64,000 nt of DNA from Cohnella thailandensis (lineage in GTDB: Bacteria; Bacillota; Bacilli; Paenibacillales; Paenibacillaceae), in assembly GCF_014212135.1 (NCBI RefSeq), contig NZ_JACJVQ010000016.1, positions 1 to 64,000 on the forward strand. The letters are read 5' to 3'. Numbering within the stretch: the stretch's first letter is position 1; every line of letters begins with the position of its first letter. The position numbers and the translations under genes are program-made. This document shows positions 9,033-18,217 of this stretch, piece by piece. The notes beneath the pieces are model-generated. The model searched no databases. It was given only the letters and a program-made list of their open reading frames with translations, and was not told the DNA's origin.

Positions 9033-10772
9033 ATGAAGTTGCGCTCCACTCAATCGCTTTCCTTGCTGACATTGTCCGGCGTGCTGCTCCTCAGCGCTTG
9101 CAGCAGCAATAACAACAACGATGAAGCTGCCGGCAATTCGGCAAGCGAAGCGCCTAGCACGTCAAGCGCTTCCGCATCGGCCGATTCCGGCGCGATGGAC
9201 ACGACGCCGATCACGTTCTCGTTCTTCGGCGCGGACGCCAGCCCGAACTGGAACAACATGCAGGACGAAATCGGCAAGGTGATTACCGAGAAGACCGGCG
9301 TCACCATTAACGCCGAATACGACATCGCGAGCGGCGGCGGCGAGAACAAAATCGCCCTGATGGCGGCCAGCGGCCAATATCCGGACATCATCTTCGCCAA
9401 GGGCGAGCTCGGCAAGCTGGTTGACGCCGGAGCGATCATCGACCTGACCGACCTTATCGATAAATACGCGCCGAACCTCAAGAAATTGATCGGCGAGAAC
9501 ACGAACCGCCTGAAATACAGCCTGGACGACCAATCGATCTACTCCATCCCGACGAACGGAGGCGTCGATCAGCAGTACTTCGACGCGACGGGCGGATTCG
9601 AGGTTCAGCTTCGCGTGCTGGAAGAGCTCGGTTATCCGGAAATCAAGACCGTTCAGGATTTTGAAAACGTACTCAAGGAATACGTGGCCAAGCATCCGAC
9701 GACGGACGGACAACCGACCATCCCGCTGCTGCTTAACGCCGACGATTGGAAGAGCATGATCACGGTCACGAACCCGGCGTTTATCGCGACCGGCGCTCCT
9801 GACGACGGCGAATATTACGTCGACCCGACCACCTATGAAGCCAAGCTTCATTATAAGCGTCCGGAAGAGCGCGAATACTTCAAATGGCTGAACCATATGT
9901 ACAACGAAGGCCTGCTGGACAAGGACACCTTCGTCCAGAAGGACGACCAATACCAAGCCAAGATCGCAAGCGGACGCGTACTGGGCCTTATCTCGCAAGA
10001 ATGGGAATACGGCAACGCGGAGAACGCGCTGAAGGCAGCCGGCAAGCACGAATACACGTACGGCCACTTCCCGGTAACGCTGAACGATCAGTACCAAGAC
10101 CATGAGCTGGTGTCCGCCGGCATCGACTTCTCCGGCATCAGCATCACGACGGCGAACAAGGATCCGATCCGCACGATCAAGTTCCTCGACTGGCTCGCTT
10201 CCGACGAAGGCCAAGTTCTGCTCAACTGGGGCATCGAAGGCGTTCACTACAACGTAGAGAACGGCAAGCGCGTCATTCCGGCCGACGTGCTCGACAAGAA
10301 AGTAAACGACAACTCCAACTTCATGAAGACGACCGGCATCGGCCTGTACACGACGTTCAGCATGCACTACGGCGACGGCGTGCAGGATTCGACGGGCAAC
10401 TACTACACGACGAACTTCCCCGACCAAATCATCGCGAGCTACTCCGATGCCGAGAAGGCAGCGCTGAAGGGCTACAACGCGACGACCTGGAAGGACCTGT
10501 GGCCGACCGATCTGCCGGTCAAGGAGTGGGGCGCGCTGTACAACATGCAAGCTCCGACCGACGGCGACTACCAAGTCATCTACCAGAAGACGCAGGACAT
10601 CATCCGCAAGAGCATTCCGAAGGCGATCCTGGCGAAGCCGGAAGAATTCGACAAGACGTACGATCAATTCCTCGCCGATCTGGACAAGGCGGGCGCGGAG
10701 AAGATGGAATCCATCTACACCGGTCTGGTTAAGAACAGAGTCAAGCTGTTCACCGGCAAGGACATTCAATAG
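9033..10772 (+). CDS. Extracellular sugar-binding lipoprotein of the Lpl-type importer (LplA/YtcQ family)
   Basis: 579 residues from ATG at 9033 behind AGGGGGAAG. The signal peptide ends in a lipobox (LLLSACSS), so the mature protein starts at a lipidated Cys outside the membrane. A Ser/Ala/Asn-rich tether follows, then a long bilobal binding fold. The length, well above maltose-binding proteins, is typical of the Lpl/YtcQ group. It completes the importer with the two permeases upstream. The presence of GH3 and GH1 beta-glycosidases on either side points to a beta-linked gluco- or xylo-oligosaccharide, but that is context only. Confidence 0.92.
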   Translation: MKLRSTQSLSLLTLSGVLLLSACSSNNNNDEAAGNSASEAPSTSSASASADSGAMDTTPITFSFFGADASPNWNNMQDEIGKVITEKTGVTINAEYDIASGGGENKIALMAASGQYPDIIFAKGELGKLVDAGAIIDLTDLIDKYAPNLKKLIGENTNRLKYSLDDQSIYSIPTNGGVDQQYFDATGGFEVQLRVLEELGYPEIKTVQDFENVLKEYVAKHPTTDGQPTIPLLLNADDWKSMITVTNPAFIATGAPDDGEYYVDPTTYEAKLHYKRPEEREYFKWLNHMYNEGLLDKDTFVQKDDQYQAKIASGRVLGLISQEWEYGNAENALKAAGKHEYTYGHFPVTLNDQYQDHELVSAGIDFSGISITTANKDPIRTIKFLDWLASDEGQVLLNWGIEGVHYNVENGKRVIPADVLDKKVNDNSNFMKTTGIGLYTTFSMHYGDGVQDSTGNYYTTNFPDQIIASYSDAEKAALKGYNATTWKDLWPTDLPVKEWGALYNMQAPTDGDYQVIYQKTQDIIRKSIPKAILAKPEEFDKTYDQFLADLDKAGAEKMESIYTGLVKNRVKLFTGKDIQ

Positions 10773-10811
10773 TAGGAAGGACGGCATCGTCCGGATTGCT
10801 TCATAGCCAAG

Positions 10812-10866
10812 AAACCGGCCGCCTTCGGGAGACGACCTCGTCTGCCTGTGGGCGGTCGGCCTTTTA
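10812..10866 (+). terminator. Terminator after the Lpl-type operon
   Basis: CCGGCCGCC pairs with GGCGGTCGG (one mismatch) across a structured loop and is followed by CCTTTTAGG. It closes the transport operon before the GH1 gene. Confidence 0.7.
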
Positions 10867-10867
10867 G

Positions 10868-10906
10868 GGAAAACGTTTTATGTCTGGCGAGCCCTTGTGT
10901 TAAAAT
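10868..10906 (+). promoter_or_regulatory. Candidate operator and -10 element of the GH1 gene
   Basis: A palindromic GAAAACGTTTTA (LacI/CcpA-like centre) is followed by TAAAAT at 10901-10906. No clear -35 lies at the expected distance. It suggests that the beta-glucosidase has its own sugar-controlled promoter. Confidence 0.35.
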
Positions 10907-10979
10907 GATGGGGATAACCGGAGATAAAAAGACGGTTTAACCGATTAGTCGATTAAGCTTGAGGAGTGAGAGGAAGCCA

Positions 10980-12329
10980 ATGACGATCTACCGATTTAAG
11001 GAAGGCTTCGCCTGGGGAGCGGCAACCGCTTCTTACCAGATCGAAGGAGCTTATGACGAGGACGGCCGGGGCTTGTCCATCTGGGATACGTTCTCCCATA
11101 CGCCGGGCAAGGTCAAGAACGGAGACAACGGCGACGTCGCGTGCGACAGCTACCATCGCTACAAGGAGGACGTGCAGCTTCTCAAGGAGCTCGGCGTTTC
11201 GACCTACCGGTTCTCGATCGCTTGGCCCCGCATCTACCCGAAGGGACGGGGAGAGGCGAACCGTCTCGGTCTGGATTATTACCATCGCCTGGTCGACGAG
11301 CTGCTCGCGAACGGAATCGAGCCGTTCTGCACGCTGTATCACTGGGATCTGCCGCAAGCGCTGGAGGATGAGGGCGGCTGGAACAACCGCGGGACGATCG
11401 ACGCGTTCGTCGCTTTCGCCGAGACGATGTTCAAGGAATTCGGCGGCAAAATCAAAAAGTGGATTACGTTCAACGAGCCGTGGTGCAGCTCGTTCCTCTC
11501 GAACTACCTGGGCATTCACGCGCCGGGCAACAAGGATCTGCAGCTCGCCACGAACATCGCCCATCATATTCTCGTCGCTCACGGACGCACCGTCAGCCTT
11601 TTCCGCAAGCTTGGCGCGGAGGGCATCATCGGCATCGCGCCGAACATGACTTGGGCGGTTCCATACGGTCCGAGCGAAGAGGATCGCAAGGCATGCCTGC
11701 GCAACATCCAATGGACCGGAGACTGGTTCAAGGACCCGATCTTCTTCGGCAAGTATCCGGACGAGCTTCGCGAATGCATCGAAGGCGCCGGCGCGACGAT
11801 TCCGATTCTGGACGGCGATATGGAAGACATCCGTCAGCCGATCGATTTCCTCGGCTTGAACTATTATTCGGCCAGCATTAACCGATACAATCCGGAAGCC
11901 GGGCTCCTCAAGAGCGAACCGATCGAGTCCCATTACGAGAAGTCCGATATCGGCTGGCCTTACGACGCCGTCGGCTTCTACGACTCCCTTCGTTACGTGA
12001 AGGACAAGTACGGCGACATTCCGATCTACATCACGGAGAACGGGGCTTGCATCAACGATGCGCCGGGCTTGGACGGACGGGTTCGCGACGATCGCCGCAT
12101 CGATTATTACAAGCAGCATCTCGTGAGCCTGTCCCGCGCGATCGATGCCGGAGTGAACGTGGTCGGCTACATGGCATGGTCGCTGCTCGACAACTTCGAG
12201 TGGGCGGAGGGCTACGATATGCGCTTCGGGCTCGTCTATGTCGATTTCCGCACTCTTAAGAGAACGAAGAAGGACAGCTACTACTGGTACGAGAAGGTAG
12301 CGCGGAACAATTGGTTTGAAGTGAAGTAG
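10980..12329 (+). CDS. Glycoside hydrolase family 1 beta-glucosidase
   Basis: 449 residues, the normal GH1 length, from ATG at 10980 behind GAGGAGTGAGAGGAAG. A full beta/alpha barrel is present with acid/base Glu166 in TFNEPW and nucleophile Glu353 in ITENGA. The N-terminal signature FAWGAATASYQIEGA is intact. There is no signal peptide, so the enzyme is cytosolic and would hydrolyse imported beta-glucosides to glucose. It sits after its own operator-like site and before the purine operon, with terminators on both sides, so it is probably a single-gene unit. The absence of phosphate-binding features of 6-phospho-beta-glucosidases and the ABC (not PTS) neighbours favour unphosphorylated substrates. 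Confidence 0.95.
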   Translation: MTIYRFKEGFAWGAATASYQIEGAYDEDGRGLSIWDTFSHTPGKVKNGDNGDVACDSYHRYKEDVQLLKELGVSTYRFSIAWPRIYPKGRGEANRLGLDYYHRLVDELLANGIEPFCTLYHWDLPQALEDEGGWNNRGTIDAFVAFAETMFKEFGGKIKKWITFNEPWCSSFLSNYLGIHAPGNKDLQLATNIAHHILVAHGRTVSLFRKLGAEGIIGIAPNMTWAVPYGPSEEDRKACLRNIQWTGDWFKDPIFFGKYPDELRECIEGAGATIPILDGDMEDIRQPIDFLGLNYYSASINRYNPEAGLLKSEPIESHYEKSDIGWPYDAVGFYDSLRYVKDKYGDIPIYITENGACINDAPGLDGRVRDDRRIDYYKQHLVSLSRAIDAGVNVVGYMAWSLLDNFEWAEGYDMRFGLVYVDFRTLKRTKKDSYYWYEKVARNNWFEVK

Positions 12330-12342
12330 GAAGCGGAATAGG

Positions 12343-12388
12343 AGCGAGCGGTCCCCTCCGAATGTCGGAGAGCGCCGCTCGCTTATTT
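12343..12388 (+). terminator. Terminator of the GH1 gene
   Basis: AGCGAGCGG pairs with CCGCTCGCT, enclosing a second stem CTCCGA/TCGGAG, followed by TATTTAA. It separates the GH1 unit from the purine operon leader. Confidence 0.75.
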
Positions 12389-12420
12389 AATCGAATAAAT
12401 CCGCATATTCCGAATATGTC

Positions 12421-12465
12421 AAAATCCGAACATTCGTATTTTCACGTTAATTAAGCGTTCGTCTT
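12421..12465 (+). promoter_or_regulatory. PurBox pair (PurR-binding) before the purine promoter
   Basis: AAAATCCGAACATT (12421-12434) matches the Bacillus PurBox (WWWCCGAACWWT). An inverted, weaker copy, TAAGCGTTCGTCTT, lies at 12452-12465. The 17-base gap equals the spacing known for paired PurBoxes, and the pair sits directly upstream of the -35. This suggests PurR/PRPP control of transcription start. The second box has mismatches. Confidence 0.65.
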
Positions 12466-12469
12466 TCGA

Positions 12470-12498
12470 TTGACATCCATGGGAGGTTGGGGTAAACT
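12470..12498 (+). promoter_or_regulatory. Sigma-A type promoter of the purine operon
   Basis: TTGACA (12470-12475), 17-base spacer, TAAACT (12493-12498). It lies just upstream of the riboswitch aptamer. Confidence 0.8.
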
Positions 12499-12521
12499 TA
12501 GAACCGTAAAATAGCTGATTT

Positions 12522-12590
12522 GCTCGTATATAGTCGGGGATACGGCCCGATCGTCTCTACCCGGAAACCTTAAATTTTCGGACTACGAGC
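12522..12590 (+). ncRNA. Purine (guanine-type) riboswitch aptamer
   Basis: The hallmark parts appear in order: P1 arm GCTCGTA (12522-12528), the TATAGTCGGGGATACGGCCC hairpin, the TCTCTACCCGG junction and hairpin, then GACTACGAGC closing P1 (UACGAGC, 12584-12590). The discriminator in GACTAC is C, which selects guanine/hypoxanthine; adenine switches have GATTA. Guanine binding should favour the downstream terminator and shut off purine synthesis genes. Confidence 0.93.
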
Positions 12591-12724
12591 CCTAGTTCTG
12601 GATGAGCAGGCGGATATCGGAGAAAGCGGCGGCGGAATGCCGGAATCCGATGTTGCGCCTATATGGCGTCCGGCGAGGGCGGAAGAACGAGAATAAGGTG
12701 TTTCGCAAGAGAGAAGATGGGGTT

Positions 12725-12763
12725 GATGGGGAATACTGACAGTATACCCATCGGCCTTTTTGT
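12725..12763 (+). terminator. Regulated terminator of the purine riboswitch
   Basis: GATGGG...CCCATC encloses ATACTG/CAGTAT and is followed by GGCCTTTTTG, 40 bases before purE. The 135 bases between the aptamer and this stem are longer than in the classical xpt switch. I could not identify a convincing antiterminator by eye. Confidence 0.75.
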
Positions 12764-12802
12764 ATGTTCGGGCACGATTTTACGCGGGGAAAGGGTGGAA
12801 TT

Positions 12803-13285
12803 ATGTCGGCACTTGTCGGCGTCATCATGGGAAGCACGTCGGATTGGGAGACCATGAAGCGAGCGTGCGAGGTACTGGATGAATTGAACGTTTCCTATGA
12901 GAAAAAAGTCGTTTCGGCGCACAGGACGCCGGACCTGATGTTTGAATATGCGGAGAGCGCGGCAAGCCGAGGGTTGAAGGTGATCATCGCGGGCGCCGGC
13001 GGCGCCGCTCACCTGCCCGGCATGGTCGCGGCCAAGACCGTTCTTCCCGTTATCGGAGTGCCCGTCAAGTCGCAAGCCTTGAACGGGCTGGATTCGTTGC
13101 TGTCGATCGTTCAGATGCCGGGAGGCATCCCCGTCGCGACGGTCGCGATCGGGACGGCGGGGGCGACGAACGCGGGCTTGCTCGCCGCGCAAATGATCGG
13201 AGCGTTCGACCCTTCCGTTCAAGAGAGAGTAGCGGCTCGCCGCGATCGGATTACGGCGGAAGTGCTGGCGGGAGAATTGCCATGA
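12803..13285 (+). CDS. purE: N5-carboxyaminoimidazole ribonucleotide mutase
   Basis: 160 residues from ATG at 12803 behind AAGGGTGG. PurE moves the carboxyl group of N5-CAIR to C4 to make CAIR. The signature GSTSDWETM and [11 protein letters not shown] near the N-terminus and [12 protein letters not shown] form the active site of class I PurE. First gene of the purine operon, under the guanine riboswitch. Its TGA stop overlaps the ATG of purK in ATGA, which implies translational coupling of the two enzymes that hand on unstable N5-CAIR. Confidence 0.97.
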   Translation: MSALVGVIMGSTSDWETMKRACEVLDELNVSYEKKVVSAHRTPDLMFEYAESAASRGLKVIIAGAGGAAHLPGMVAAKTVLPVIGVPVKSQALNGLDSLLSIVQMPGGIPVATVAIGTAGATNAGLLAAQMIGAFDPSVQERVAARRDRITAEVLAGELP

Positions 13286-14607
13286 GCGAGCCGTTTAAGC
13301 TGGTTAACCTGGGTTCGGCGGACGGCTTGGTATGCGAGGACGGCTACTGCGCGGTGCCCGGGGCCTCGGAAGCGCCGGGGACGGAAGCGGGGGCTGCGGC
13401 AAGCACGGATGCGGCGGGATTCTCCGCGGGCAACGGAGCGGATGCGGGCGCTGCGGCGCAGCGTCCGATTCTGCCGGGCTCCACGATCGGCATTCTCGGC
13501 GGCGGGCAGCTCGGACGGATGCTGGCCCACTCGGGCAGCCGCCTCGGCTATCGATTCGTGACGCTCGACCCGACGCCGGATTCGCCTTGCGGCCAGACGG
13601 CGCAGCAGATCGTCGCGGGCTACGGGGACCGCGAGGCGGCCCGGGAGCTGGCTCGCCGTTCGGACGTGATCACGTACGAGTTCGAGAACGTCGACTCGGA
13701 CGTGGCGGCGATGCTGGAGCGGGAATCGTACGTGCCCCAAGGCAGCGCGCTGCTGCACACGACGCAGCATCGCCTGCGCGAGAAGCGCGCGATCGAAGCG
13801 GCGGGAGCGCGGGTCGCTCCTTACGCGGAGGTGACGAGCCTCGAGACGCTGCGCGGCGCGGCGGCGCGGCTTGGATTGCCGGCCGTGCTCAAGACGGCGA
13901 CGGGAGGCTACGACGGCAAGGGCCAATGGGTGCTTCGCTCGGAGGACGAGCTGGCTCCCGCTTGGGCTGAAGCCGAGAAGGCGGGAACGGAGCTCGTGCT
14001 CGAGAAGTTCATCGCCTTCGAGAAGGAGATCTCGGTCATCGCGGCTCGTCGGCCGTCGGGAGAGATCAAGACGTTCCCTCCCGCGGAGAACGTGCACGTT
14101 AACAATATATTGCATCTGTCGATCGTTCCGGCGAGAATCCCGGACGACGTTCGCGCCGAAGCGGAGCGCCTCGCGGTTTCGATCGCGAAGACGCTCGGAG
14201 CGGTCGGGCTCATCGCGGTCGAGATGTTCGCGGGGGCGGACGGAACGCTTTACGTCAACGAGCTGGCGCCGCGCCCGCACAACTCGGGACACTACACGAT
14301 GGAAGCCTGCCGGACCTCGCAGTTCGAGCAGCACGTTCGCGCGATCTGCGACCTTCCGCTCGGAGATACGTCCCTGCTGTCGCCGGTCGTCATGGCGAAC
14401 ATTCTCGGCGAGCACGTTCCGCCTCTGCTGGAGTGGATGAAGGAGAAGGATCCGGAAGCGGAGCGCCTCGGCGTCGAGCCGAAGGTGCATCTGTACGGCA
14501 AGGCGGAAGCCAAGAACAAGCGCAAGATGGGCCACGTGAACGTGCTGGCGGACGATACGGAGTCGGCTCTCGCGTGGATAACCCAATCGAATATATGGAG
14601 GGTTTGA
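13282..14607 (+). CDS. purK: N5-carboxyaminoimidazole ribonucleotide synthetase with unusual N-terminal extension
   Basis: 441 residues; PurK is usually about 380. It makes N5-CAIR from AIR, bicarbonate and ATP. The ATP-grasp core begins only at about residue 68 ([16 protein letters not shown]) and is complete ([35 protein letters not shown]). Before it lies a 65-residue extension: [12 protein letters not shown], with two Cys five apart, then a Gly/Ala-rich linker. The ATGA overlap with purE and the GGGAG ribosome site support this start, so the extension is probably translated; an internal start cannot be ruled out. Function of the extension is unknown. Confidence 0.95.
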   Translation: MSEPFKLVNLGSADGLVCEDGYCAVPGASEAPGTEAGAAASTDAAGFSAGNGADAGAAAQRPILPGSTIGILGGGQLGRMLAHSGSRLGYRFVTLDPTPDSPCGQTAQQIVAGYGDREAARELARRSDVITYEFENVDSDVAAMLERESYVPQGSALLHTTQHRLREKRAIEAAGARVAPYAEVTSLETLRGAAARLGLPAVLKTATGGYDGKGQWVLRSEDELAPAWAEAEKAGTELVLEKFIAFEKEISVIAARRPSGEIKTFPPAENVHVNNILHLSIVPARIPDDVRAEAERLAVSIAKTLGAVGLIAVEMFAGADGTLYVNELAPRPHNSGHYTMEACRTSQFEQHVRAICDLPLGDTSLLSPVVMANILGEHVPPLLEWMKEKDPEAERLGVEPKVHLYGKAEAKNKRKMGHVNVLADDTESALAWITQSNIWRV

Positions 14608-14614
14608 TTTTACG

Positions 14615-15910
<1,296 letters not shown>

Positions 15911-15942
15911 GCGGAAGACGCCGCGGAATAGCCAGAACTGCC

Positions 15943-16271
15943 GTAACCCGAAATATTCGGGTTAGAGGGCCGCAAGAGCGCTGCAAGGCTGCCGTAACCC
16001 GAAAAATTCGGGTTAGAGGGCTGCAAGAGCGCCGCAAGGCTGCCGTAACCCGAAATATTCGGGTTAGAGGGCCGCAAGAGCGTCGCAAGGCCGCCGTAAC
16101 CCGAAATATTCGGGTTAGAGAGTAGCAAGAGCGCCGGAAGGCTGTCGTAACCCGAAATATTCGGGTTACAGAGTCGCGAGAGCGCCGGAAGGCTGCCGTA
16201 ACCCGAAATATTCGGGTTAGAGAGTCGCGAGAGCGCCGCAAGGCTGCCGTAACCCGAAATATTCGGGTTGC
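15943..16271. repeat. Tandem 51-bp stem-loop array inside the purine operon (block B, purB/purC)
   Basis: Seven units whose cores start at 15943, 15994, 16045, 16096, 16147, 16198 and 16249, exactly 51 bp apart. Each core has 10-bp arms GTAACCCGAA and TTCGGGTTAC (last bases vary) around a 3-base loop; the loop of copy 2 is AAA where the others have ATA. The linkers (GAGGGCCGCAAGAGCG, then CAAGGCTGC) are also conserved. Unit for unit it aligns without gaps to block A at 1-424, so the two are related. It lies between two cotranscribed genes and fills the 15911-16317 gap, so it should appear in mRNA as a row of hairpins. No T-runs follow the stems. Confidence 0.96.
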
Positions 16272-16317
16272 AGCAATCGCAATCGAAGAAATCACCGCCC
16301 CATCTAAGGAGGCTCTC

Positions 16318-17208
16318 ATGTCCACCGAAACGTTGTCCACCGCAGAAGGGATGACCAAGGCTCCCCTCATTCATAAAGGCAAGGTGCGCGAGCTCTACGA
16401 CCTGGGCGACCGGCTCCTGATCGTCGTCACCGACCGCATCTCCGCTTTCGACTACGTGCTGGATCCTCCCGTCCCGGACAAAGGGAAGGTGCTGAACGGG
16501 CTGAGCTCGTTCTGGTTCGAGCAGACGGGCGAGCTTCTCCCGAACCACGTCATCCATACGGACGTGAACAAGCTTGGCGACCTCGTTGCAGATAGCGACA
16601 AGCCGAAGCTCGAGGGCCGCATCATGGTCTCCAAGAAAGCGAAGCGCATCGACATCGAGTGCGTCGTTCGGGGCTACATTACCGGCGGCGGCTGGAAGCA
16701 GTACCAGAAGTCCGGCGAGGTGAACGGGATCAAGCTGCCGGAAGGACTTCGCAAGAACTCGAAGCTCGAGCAGCCGATCTTCACCCCGGCAGGCAAGAAC
16801 GACGTCGGCCACGACGAGGACATCCCGTTCGAGGAGATGGCTCGGCGCGTCGGCCGGGAGCTGGCGGAGAAGCTTCAAGAGCTCAGCCTTAAGCTATACT
16901 CCTTCGGGCGCGATTTCTGCGCGAAGAAGGGCATTATCCTTGCGGATTGCAAATTCGAATTCGGACTTATCGATAACGAGATCATCCTGATCGACGAGCT
17001 GTTCACCCCGGACTCCTCGCGGTTCTGGGCCGACGAGAACTACAAGCTCGACGTCGAGATCGACAGCATGGACAAGCAGCCGGTCCGCGCCTATCTCGAG
17101 AACTCGGACTGGGACAAGATCAGCCCTCCGCCGAGATTGCCGGACGAGGTCGTGGCGGCGACTTCCGCCAGGTACCGGGACATCTACCGACGCTTAACGA
17201 ATAGCTAA
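16318..17208 (+). CDS. purC: Phosphoribosylaminoimidazole-succinocarboxamide synthase
   Basis: 296 residues from ATG at 16318 behind CTAAGGAGG. PurC joins CAIR and aspartate to give SAICAR with ATP. HKGKVRELYDLGD opens the ATP-binding fold, and DRISAFDYV, VVRGYITGGGW and LADCKFEFG are family motifs. It is longer than the 240-residue Bacillus subtilis type and belongs to the roughly 300-residue group. The strong ribosome site right after the 51-bp array suggests independent translation initiation after the repeat block. Confidence 0.96.
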   Translation: MSTETLSTAEGMTKAPLIHKGKVRELYDLGDRLLIVVTDRISAFDYVLDPPVPDKGKVLNGLSSFWFEQTGELLPNHVIHTDVNKLGDLVADSDKPKLEGRIMVSKKAKRIDIECVVRGYITGGGWKQYQKSGEVNGIKLPEGLRKNSKLEQPIFTPAGKNDVGHDEDIPFEEMARRVGRELAEKLQELSLKLYSFGRDFCAKKGIILADCKFEFGLIDNEIILIDELFTPDSSRFWADENYKLDVEIDSMDKQPVRAYLENSDWDKISPPPRLPDEVVAATSARYRDIYRRLTNS

Positions 17209-17275
17209 CCCCGCCTTTAAACCTGGCAGTACGGATAAGACCAAACCTTTTTCCCCTACAGGAGGAGAATCAATC

Positions 17276-17518
17276 ATGAAAGCAACGGTTTACGTAACGA
17301 TCAAAGAGAACGTGCTCGACCCGCAAGGCAACGCCGTCCAAGGCTCCCTGCAAACGCTGGGCTTCGGCGAAGTGTCCAAGGTCCGCATCGGCAAGTACCT
17401 GGAGCTTCAGCTCGACACAAACGACCGCGCGGAAGCCGAGAAGCGCGTCAAGGCGATGTGCGAGAAGCTGCTGGCCAACACCGTCGTCGAAGACTATCGC
17501 TTCGAACTGGAGGGCTGA
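17276..17518 (+). CDS. purS: Phosphoribosylformylglycinamidine synthase subunit PurS
   Basis: 80 residues, the normal PurS size, from ATG behind AGGAGGAG. PurS bridges PurL and PurQ in the three-part FGAM synthase of Gram-positive bacteria. KATVYVTIKENVLDPQGNAV and the C-terminal VEDYRFEL are typical. PurQ starts 7 bases downstream, so the subunits are made together. Confidence 0.95.
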   Translation: MKATVYVTIKENVLDPQGNAVQGSLQTLGFGEVSKVRIGKYLELQLDTNDRAEAEKRVKAMCEKLLANTVVEDYRFELEG

Positions 17519-17524
17519 GACCTC

Positions 17525-18217
17525 ATGAAATTCGCGGTTCTCGTGTTCCCGGGCTCCAACTGCGACATCGACATGCTTAAGGCGGTCGAGGACGTCGTGC
17601 AGCAGCCCGTCGATTACGTCTGGTATACGTCCACCGATCTGTCCCAATATGATGCGATTCTCGTTCCCGGGGGCTTCTCTTACGGCGACTATCTGCGCTG
17701 CGGCGCGATGGCCCAGCTCGCCCCGGTCATGCAAGAGGTTCGCAAGGCGGCCGAGGAAGGCAAGTTCGTTCTCGGCGTCTGCAACGGCTTCCAGATCCTC
17801 ACGGAGGCGGGACTCCTTCCGGGAGCGCTCATCCGCAACAACTCTCTGAAGTTCCGCTGCCATCCGGTCGACCTCCGCGTCGAGAACGCCGGCACCGGCT
17901 TTACGAAAGACTACGAGCAAGGCGAAGTCGTCCGCATTCCGATCGCGCACGGCGAAGGCAACTTCTATTGCGACGAAGAGACATTGGCCAGCTTGCGCAA
18001 GAATAACCAAATCGTGTTCCGTTACGCGGGAGACAACCCGAACGGCTCCGTCGACAACATCGCGGGAATCTGCAACGAGAAAGGCAACGTCGTCGGCATG
18101 ATGCCGCACCCGGAACGCGCGGTCAGCGAGCTGCTCGGCTCCAAGGACGGCGCCCGGATGTTCACGTCAGTACTCAACGCTTGGAGGGAACGCAATGGCG
18201 CAGCAAGTGTCCGCTAA
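17525..18217 (+). CDS. purQ: Phosphoribosylformylglycinamidine synthase glutaminase subunit PurQ
   Basis: 230 residues. Class I glutamine amidotransferase that feeds ammonia to PurL. The nucleophile Cys is in GVCNGFQIL; the His/Glu partners are in [10 protein letters not shown] near the C-terminus, and [12 protein letters not shown] supports the oxyanion region. The last 23 bases overlap the start of purL, consistent with translational coupling of the complex. Confidence 0.97.
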   Translation: MKFAVLVFPGSNCDIDMLKAVEDVVQQPVDYVWYTSTDLSQYDAILVPGGFSYGDYLRCGAMAQLAPVMQEVRKAAEEGKFVLGVCNGFQILTEAGLLPGALIRNNSLKFRCHPVDLRVENAGTGFTKDYEQGEVVRIPIAHGEGNFYCDEETLASLRKNNQIVFRYAGDNPNGSVDNIAGICNEKGNVVGMMPHPERAVSELLGSKDGARMFTSVLNAWRERNGAASVR

